Assembly: GCF_018070575.1 (NCBI RefSeq) | Contig: NZ_JAGPXN010000008.1 | Coordinates: forward strand, 186,001-250,000 | Direction: 5' to 3' | Source of the DNA: Micromonospora sp. C31 | GTDB taxonomy: Bacteria > Actinomycetota > Actinomycetes > Mycobacteriales > Micromonosporaceae | Length of the DNA stretch: 64,000 nucleotides | Shown: one piece after another, positions 59,521 through 64,000 of the stretch | Layout: the number at the start of each line of letters is the position of its first letter | Position numbering within the stretch: position 1 is the first letter of the stretch | The notes under the pieces: generated by a model | What the model was told of the DNA's origin: nothing | Databases searched by the model: none | The model's input: only the letters and a program-made list of their open reading frames with translations | Program-made: the position numbers and the translations under genes

Positions 59521-60147
59521 GTGAACGGAACGATCGCGTACCTGCTGGCGGCGGTGGGCTGTCTGGCCGGCGTGGCCGGGGTGGTGGTCGCCGCGGTGGC
59601 CGTGAGCCGGGCGCGTTCCCGCCCGCAACAACGGGCCAAGGGACCGGGCGACCCGCTGCGGGACCGGGACGCCGACGCGCTGCGCGGCGACCCGCGCCGC
59701 CTGAAGCCCGGCGACATCGTCGAGATCCGGGGCACCTCGTACGCGGTGCGCGGCTCGATCCGCCTCGTCGAGGGCGGCTGGAGCTGGGTGGAGCACCTGC
59801 TCGACGACGCGGGTGGCGTGCGCCGCTGGCTTTCCGTCGAGGAGGACCCGGAGCTGGAGCTGGTGCTCTGGGGGGCCGAGCAGGGCGCCACCGTCACCCC
59901 CGGCGCCCCGACGATCGACTTCGCCGGCCGCCGCTACAACTGGAACGAGTCCGGCCAGGCGCGCTACACCGCCGTCGGCAACACCGGCCTCGACCCGACC
60001 GGCTCCATGCGGTACCACGACTACCAGGCGCCCGGCGGCGCCCGGCTCTCCTTCGAGGCGTACGGCGAGGCGGGCTGGGAGGTGGCGCTCGGCGAGCTGC
60101 TGCACCGCGGCGACGTGATGATCTACCCGCAGTCCGAGGTGGGCTGA
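59521..60147 (+). CDS. DUF4178 membrane-anchored protein
   Basis: First gene of a six-gene coupled operon. GTG 59521 (VNGTIAYLLAAVGCLAGVAG) follows GGGGAGG; an N-terminal helix anchors it. After a basic linker, DUF4178 runs from LKPGDIVEIRGTSYAVRGSI through GWSWVEHLLDDAGGVRRWLS and FAGRRYNWNESGQARYTAVG to the C-terminal VALGELLHRGDVMIYPQSEV. It is 208 residues long. DUF4178 is a beta-rich domain without known chemistry. Its stop overlaps the next start (TGATG). I recall that DUF4178, DUF4247 and DUF350 occur together with polyamine-synthase-like genes in other actinobacteria. Confidence 0.88.
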   Translation: MNGTIAYLLAAVGCLAGVAGVVVAAVAVSRARSRPQQRAKGPGDPLRDRDADALRGDPRRLKPGDIVEIRGTSYAVRGSIRLVEGGWSWVEHLLDDAGGVRRWLSVEEDPELELVLWGAEQGATVTPGAPTIDFAGRRYNWNESGQARYTAVGNTGLDPTGSMRYHDYQAPGGARLSFEAYGEAGWEVALGELLHRGDVMIYPQSEVG

Positions 60148-60653
60148 TGCTCGTCACCCTCGACGCCCCGTACGTGGACACCAGCGCCGCCGACCTCAGT
60201 CTCGCGCTCGACGACGTCGAGCGGCCCGCGCTGCACGTGCTCGACCTCGACCTGCCCGGTGGTGTCCGGCTGCGGCTGCGGCTGCTCGGCGCCTCGCACC
60301 AGGTGGTCCTGCGCGCGCCCGGCGCCGCGCTGACCGAGACGGTCGCCTGCCTGCCGGGCCGCCCACCCGAGCTGCCCGGGACGGCGCGGGACGAGGCGAG
60401 CGGCTACCACTTCACCGCGACCGTGCTGCGGCCCGCCGGAGCGGGGCTGAGCGAGCAGGTCGCCGCCCTCCGCGCCGACCTGGCCGGGGACCCGTACGCG
60501 CTGGTGGGTGTGTTCCCCGGCGACGTGGACGCGGTGACCGCGCTGGCGGTCCGCCCCGATCCGCCGGCCGGCACCCTCGCCTGGCGCACCTGGCACGCGT
60601 ATCCCCAGACCAACGAACTGGTCCTGACCGAGACGGTGGTGGCGCTGCGATGA
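60147..60653 (+). CDS. DUF2617 family protein
   Basis: A 168-residue cytosolic protein from ATG 60147. It begins MLVTLDAPYVDTSAADLSLA and continues HVLDLDLPGGVRLRLRLLGA, then SHQVVLRAPGAALTETVACL. The C-terminal half includes YHFTATVLRPAGAGLSEQVA and ALVGVFPGDVDAVTALAVRP. This is the DUF2617 pattern, function unknown. The ending HAYPQTNELVLTETVVALR is typical of the family. It overlaps both neighbours. Confidence 0.85.
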   Translation: MLVTLDAPYVDTSAADLSLALDDVERPALHVLDLDLPGGVRLRLRLLGASHQVVLRAPGAALTETVACLPGRPPELPGTARDEASGYHFTATVLRPAGAGLSEQVAALRADLAGDPYALVGVFPGDVDAVTALAVRPDPPAGTLAWRTWHAYPQTNELVLTETVVALR

Positions 60654-61075
60654 CGTACCGACGCTGGTTCGTGTTGGGGGTGGCGTTCGCCGTCATCGGC
60701 GCCCTGGTCGCCGCCTTCGCCGTCTTCTACGGCAGCTTCTCGCCGCGCGGCTACGTGGAGGACAAGTACACGCGCGCGGCGAGCCGGGACATCGGCCGCA
60801 ACGCCGTCGCCTACACCTCGCCCCGCTCGCCGAGCCAGGTGGCGAAGGAGGTCACCGACGCGTGGCAGCCGGCCGACCAGTACGTCGACGGCAGCGGCGT
60901 CTACCTGCGCTACGACGACGACTCGGTGGTGATCCTGCCGATCGCCGCCGGCTCGGTGATCCTGCTGGAGCGCATGAGCACCGCCTACCCCCGCTACCAC
61001 TCCACGGTCGGCTCCCACTGGGGCTGGGGCCGTGGCAGCACCGTCCGGGGCGGCGGCCCCGGCAGCGGCAAGTGA
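60650..61075 (+). CDS. DUF4247 membrane-anchored protein
   Basis: 141 residues from ATG 60650, overlapping DUF2617 by four bases. One N-terminal helix (FVLGVAFAVIGALVAAFAVF) anchors an outward domain: GYVEDKYTRAASRDIGRNAV, then YTSPRSPSQVAKEVTDAWQP and VYLRYDDDSVVILPIAAGSV. A Gly/Ser/Trp-rich tail follows. This is the DUF4247 pattern; its role is unknown. The extracytoplasmic placement contrasts with the cytosolic DUF2617. Confidence 0.87.
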   Translation: MTYRRWFVLGVAFAVIGALVAAFAVFYGSFSPRGYVEDKYTRAASRDIGRNAVAYTSPRSPSQVAKEVTDAWQPADQYVDGSGVYLRYDDDSVVILPIAAGSVILLERMSTAYPRYHSTVGSHWGWGRGSTVRGGGPGSGK

Positions 61076-61106
61076 CGCACCGACCCCCCTCAACCTGGAG
61101 CCTCCT

Positions 61107-61529
61107 GTGCAGACCCTGGTCACCGATCTGCTGGTCACCCTCGCCTACGGGGCGGTCGGCGTCCTGCTGATGGGCATCGGCTACGTCCTGGTGGACCTCG
61201 CCACCCCCGGCCGGCTCAACCAGCTGATCTGGACCGAGCGCAACCGCAACGCCGCGCTGTTGCTCGCCTCCAACCTGGCTGGCGTCGGCATCATCGTGGT
61301 CGCCGCGATCGCCGCCAGCGACGACGACTTCGTGCTCGGCATCGTCGGCGCGTCCGCGTACGGGATCCTCGGTCTGGTGATCATGGCGGCGGCCTTCGTG
61401 CTGCTCGACGTGGCCACGCCGGGCAAGCTCGGCGAGATCCTGGTCGACCAGCAGCCGCACCCGGCGGTCTGGGTCTCCGCCGTCGTGCACCTCGCCACCG
61501 GCGCGATCATCGCCGCCGCCATCAGCTGA
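61107..61529 (+). CDS. DUF350 membrane protein
   Basis: 140 residues from GTG 61107, six bases after GGAG. Four helices form two DUF350 repeats: LVTLAYGAVGVLLMGIGYVL, LLLASNLAGVGIIVVAAIAA, then the matching second pair. The repeated VDLATPG and LDVATPG motifs after helices 1 and 3 mark the internal duplication. The family (YjfL/UPF0719 type) is unknown in function but often accompanies polyamine or glutathionylspermidine-type genes. Confidence 0.9.
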   Translation: MQTLVTDLLVTLAYGAVGVLLMGIGYVLVDLATPGRLNQLIWTERNRNAALLLASNLAGVGIIVVAAIAASDDDFVLGIVGASAYGILGLVIMAAAFVLLDVATPGKLGEILVDQQPHPAVWVSAVVHLATGAIIAAAIS

Positions 61530-62332
61530 TGGCGGCGACGAGGCCCACCGCGAAGCCCGCCGCCAGCGCGTGGCAGGGCGTCGCGGTCATCGGTGCGTTC
61601 GTGATGGTCTGCGGATTCTGCGCCGCCAGCCCGTGGGCCAACGACGACGGCAGCACCGTGGTGCCCCCGCCCACGGCCACCGAGCGGACCGACACCGTGC
61701 CGCTGCTCGCCCGGGCGGCGGAGAGCCAGGGCATCTGCTACGGCTGGCAGTTGGAGGAGCGCTACGCCGCGGTCGTCAACGTCGGCTCGAACCTCGGCGA
61801 CGGCGTCTCCGTCGAGGACGACCCGGCATGCCCCCGCTGGGTGCGGGTCGTCGGAGACATCAGATACACCGCACAGAGCAGCGAGTCCGAGGACCACGCC
61901 TACGTCACCGTCGAAGGCTCGGCGGACTTCCGGCCGGCGGACCTGCGCGCCGTCGCGCGGAACCTGGAACGGTTCGGCCTGACCGGCGACGTGTTCCTCG
62001 ACGACCCGGGCTGGGCGATCACCCGGGCTGCCGTCAGCCTGCCACTGCTCGTCGCCGAGCAGGGCCTCGCCGACCCGGCGCCGGTGGCGACCGCCGAACC
62101 GTCGACCCCGCCGACCGCACTGCCCGACGCCGGCAGCGACTTCTGGCGGGACCGCTGGGGCTACGTCCTCGCCGTGGCCGGCCTGCTCCTGGTCACCGGG
62201 CTGCTGGTCGCCGCCGGCTGCTGGCAGCGCGGCCGTCAGCGCCGCAGGGAGGCCGAACGGCGGGGGGCCGCGCGGACCAAGGACCTCCGGACCGACCGGC
62301 AGGCCGCCGGGCGTACGCCGGAGGGCCGGTGA
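61529..62332 (+). CDS. two-pass membrane protein of unknown function
   Basis: 267 residues from ATG 61529 (TGATG with DUF350). It has an N-terminal helix (VAVIGAFVMVCGFCAASPWA), an outward domain of about 150 residues with a Cys pair (GICYGWQLEERYAAVVNV and DPACPRWVRVVGDIRYTAQS), then a C-terminal helix (WGYVLAVAGLLLVTGLLVAA) and a basic cytosolic tail. I recognise no family. Tight coupling on both sides indicates it is an integral partner of this operon. Confidence 0.8.
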   Translation: MAATRPTAKPAASAWQGVAVIGAFVMVCGFCAASPWANDDGSTVVPPPTATERTDTVPLLARAAESQGICYGWQLEERYAAVVNVGSNLGDGVSVEDDPACPRWVRVVGDIRYTAQSSESEDHAYVTVEGSADFRPADLRAVARNLERFGLTGDVFLDDPGWAITRAAVSLPLLVAEQGLADPAPVATAEPSTPPTALPDAGSDFWRDRWGYVLAVAGLLLVTGLLVAAGCWQRGRQRRREAERRGAARTKDLRTDRQAAGRTPEGR

Positions 62333-63897
62333 CTGTCGACGCGCCGGCACCCGCGCGGTGGCGGCTGTCCCGGGCGGCGGTGCTCTTCGCGGTCTTCGTC
62401 TGCGCCGCCTGCGGCCTGGTCTACGAACTGGCCCTGGTCGCCCTGGGCAGCTACCTGATCGGCGACACGGTCGGGCAGACCTCGATCGTGCTCGGCGTGA
62501 TGGTGTTCGCGATGGGCGTCGGCGCGCTCGCCGCCAAGCCGTTGCAGCCCCGGTCCGCCGTCGCGTTCGCCGCGATCGAGCTGGCCCTGGCCCTGCTCGG
62601 CGGCCTCTGCGTGCTCGGGCTCTACGCGGCCTTCGCGTGGCTGGACCTCTACGGCCCGGCGCTGGTCGCCACCGCCTTCGTGCTCGGCCTGCTGATCGGC
62701 GCGGAGATCCCGCTGCTGATGGTGCTGCTGCAACGCATCCGGGAGCAGTCGGCCGGCAGCGCGGTGGCGGACCTGTTCGCCGCCGACTACGTCGGCGCGC
62801 TGCTGGGCGGGTTGGCCTTCCCGTTCCTGCTGCTGCCGGTCTTCGGCCTGCTCAAGGGGGCGCTGGTGGTCGGCGCGGTGAACGCCGTCGCCGGGCTCGC
62901 GCTGATCTGCACGGTCTTCCGGCGCGAGCTGGGCCGCCGGGCGCGCGTCGCGCTCGGCGCCGGCAGCGTCGTGGTCTTCCTCAGCCTCGGGTACGCGTGG
63001 GTGACCGCGCACGACTTCGAGCTGACCGCCCGCCAGCAGCTCTACCGGGATCCGGTGGTGCACGCCGAGCGCAGCCGGTACCAGGAGATCGTGCTCACCC
63101 GTTCGGTCGCCGAGACCGGCCGCGCGGGCACCGACCTGCGGCTCTTCCTCAACGGCGACCTCCAGTTCAGCTCGGTCGACGAGTACCGCTACCACGAGGC
63201 GCTGGTGCATCCGGTGCTCAACGGCCCGCGCGGCGAGGTGCTGGTGCTCGGCGCCGGGGACGGCCTCGCCGTACGCGAGCTGCTGCGCTACCCGGACGTC
63301 CGGCGGATCACCGTGGTGGACCTGGACCCGGCGGTGGTGGCGCTGGCCCGCAGCGAGCCGCAGCTGCGCCGGCTCAACGGCGGCGCGCTCGACGACCCCC
63401 GGGTCCGGGTGGTGCACGACGACGCGTTCGCCTGGCTGCGTAACGCCGCCGACCGGTTCGACGCGGTGGTGGCCGACCTGCCCGACCCGGACGAGACGGC
63501 CACCGCCAAGCTCTACACGGTCGAGTTCTACGTCCTGGTGCGGGCGGTGCTCGCCGAGGGCGGCCGGCTGGTGGTCCAGTCCGGCTCGCCGTACTTCGCG
63601 CCCCGGTCGTACTGGTCGATCGAGGCGTCGCTGCGCGAGGCGGGCTTCGCGACCACGCCGTACCACGTCGACGTGCCGTCCTTCGGCGACTGGGGCTTCC
63701 TGTTGGCGGCTCCCGGCCCGACCGCGCCCGCCCTGGCCCTGCCGTCGGACGTGCCCGGGCTGCGCTTCCTCGACGCGGCGACCCTGACCGCCGCCGGCAA
63801 CTTTCCGGCCGACCGCCGCCGGTTGGCCGTGCCGGCCTCCACCCTGCTCCAGCCTCGGGTGCTGGAGTACGCCCGCGCGGAGTGGCGCGGCTACTGA
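62329..63897 (+). CDS. membrane spermidine-synthase-like protein (polyamine aminopropyltransferase family)
   Basis: 522 residues from GTG 62329 (GTGA overlap). The first 225 residues form about seven membrane helices (AAVLFAVFVCAACGLVYELA to VVVFLSLGYAWVTA). The cytosolic C-terminal half is a spermidine-synthase-type Rossmann domain: SRYQEIVLTRSVAE, LFLNGDLQFSSVDEYRYHEA, then VLVLGAGDGLAVRELLRYPD near residue 305 for decarboxylated-AdoMet/AdoMet binding, TVVDLDPAVVALAR and VVADLPDPDE. Known soluble enzymes use the Asp pair seen here. Membrane-fused forms may modify lipid- or envelope-linked amines; the substrate is unproven. Confidence 0.9.
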   Translation: MTVDAPAPARWRLSRAAVLFAVFVCAACGLVYELALVALGSYLIGDTVGQTSIVLGVMVFAMGVGALAAKPLQPRSAVAFAAIELALALLGGLCVLGLYAAFAWLDLYGPALVATAFVLGLLIGAEIPLLMVLLQRIREQSAGSAVADLFAADYVGALLGGLAFPFLLLPVFGLLKGALVVGAVNAVAGLALICTVFRRELGRRARVALGAGSVVVFLSLGYAWVTAHDFELTARQQLYRDPVVHAERSRYQEIVLTRSVAETGRAGTDLRLFLNGDLQFSSVDEYRYHEALVHPVLNGPRGEVLVLGAGDGLAVRELLRYPDVRRITVVDLDPAVVALARSEPQLRRLNGGALDDPRVRVVHDDAFAWLRNAADRFDAVVADLPDPDETATAKLYTVEFYVLVRAVLAEGGRLVVQSGSPYFAPRSYWSIEASLREAGFATTPYHVDVPSFGDWGFLLAAPGPTAPALALPSDVPGLRFLDAATLTAAGNFPADRRRLAVPASTLLQPRVLEYARAEWRGY

Positions 63898-64000
63898 GGC
63901 ACCCGCAGCCCACGATCGTCGCCGTCCCGGCGGGTCAATGTCCGTCTGACGTGCCGGAGTGGCCCGACCTGGATACGGTGTGACCGCGATCTAGGGAAGG
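63898..64000 (+). other. intergenic region with promoter and ribosome site for a gene beyond the window
   Basis: TACGGT near 63974-63979 could be a -10 element, and the window ends in GGGAAGG, a good ribosome site, so another plus-strand gene probably starts just outside. Confidence 0.4.

Overview
The window is very GC-rich DNA with GTG and ATG starts and GTGA/ATGA overlaps. Its gene content is typical of an actinobacterium: CrgA, a class E sortase, an HspR-controlled dnaK-grpE-dnaJ operon, DUF6458, DUF4178/DUF4247/DUF2617 and a FadE5-type acyl-CoA dehydrogenase. Gene style and intergenic palindromes resemble Micromonosporaceae, most likely Micromonospora; the genus is an inference from remembered patterns, not from a search. 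I see ordinary chromosome: no phage, transposase, CRISPR array or rRNA, and one tRNA. Layout: positions 1-3.1 kb hold a sortase cut by the window edge, a DUF881 protein and crgA. 3.3-5.7 kb is a membrane Fe-S oxidoreductase of the EtfD type, probably the electron outlet for acyl-CoA dehydrogenases. 5.7-13.4 kb is rich in envelope enzymes: two paralogous NlpC/P60 hydrolases (one under a c-di-AMP riboswitch), a secreted amidase, an M43 metalloprotease, plus dcd and a PPOX protein. 13.7-23.6 kb is a mosaic of tRNA-Gly(CCC), VOC and DUF4253 proteins, a PadR/membrane-protein pair, a flavin oxidoreductase, ASCH, hydrolase and phosphoribosyltransferase genes, a decayed questin-oxidase-like gene, an RlpA-like protein and a SpoIIE-type phosphatase. 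23.7-34.4 kb holds the acyl-CoA dehydrogenase, two DUF6458 proteins around a SixA-like phosphatase, TrhA/hemolysin III, the 5-oxoprolinase set pxpBCA, an NHLRC2-like thioredoxin-NHL protein, and a divergent locus of three coupled small genes facing an XRE regulator. 34.5-44.9 kb has a very long disordered membrane protein, a 45-residue conserved-looking protein, a three-gene 2-oxoacid dehydrogenase operon (E1alpha, E1beta, E2), a Pro-rich surface protein, a PAP2-like protein and a conserved hypothetical. 45-58.8 kb has a pair of dynamin-like GTPases, the HspR regulon (dnaK-grpE-dnaJ-hspR and clpB, both with HAIR operators) and a KhtT/KhtU-type K+/H+ antiporter. 58.9-63.9 kb ends with a tightly coupled operon: DUF4178, DUF2617, DUF4247, DUF350, a membrane protein and a membrane-anchored spermidine-synthase-like enzyme. 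The most interesting signals are this last operon, whose collective function I do not know; a 16-base palindrome shared by the promoters of the EtfD-like and FadE5-like genes, suggesting an undescribed beta-oxidation regulon; a leaderless Cys-containing mini-ORF before the Fe-S protein; the three coupled small genes facing the XRE regulator; and several families of intergenic hairpin repeats acting as terminators between convergent genes. All function calls come from reading motifs in translations; no database search was possible.
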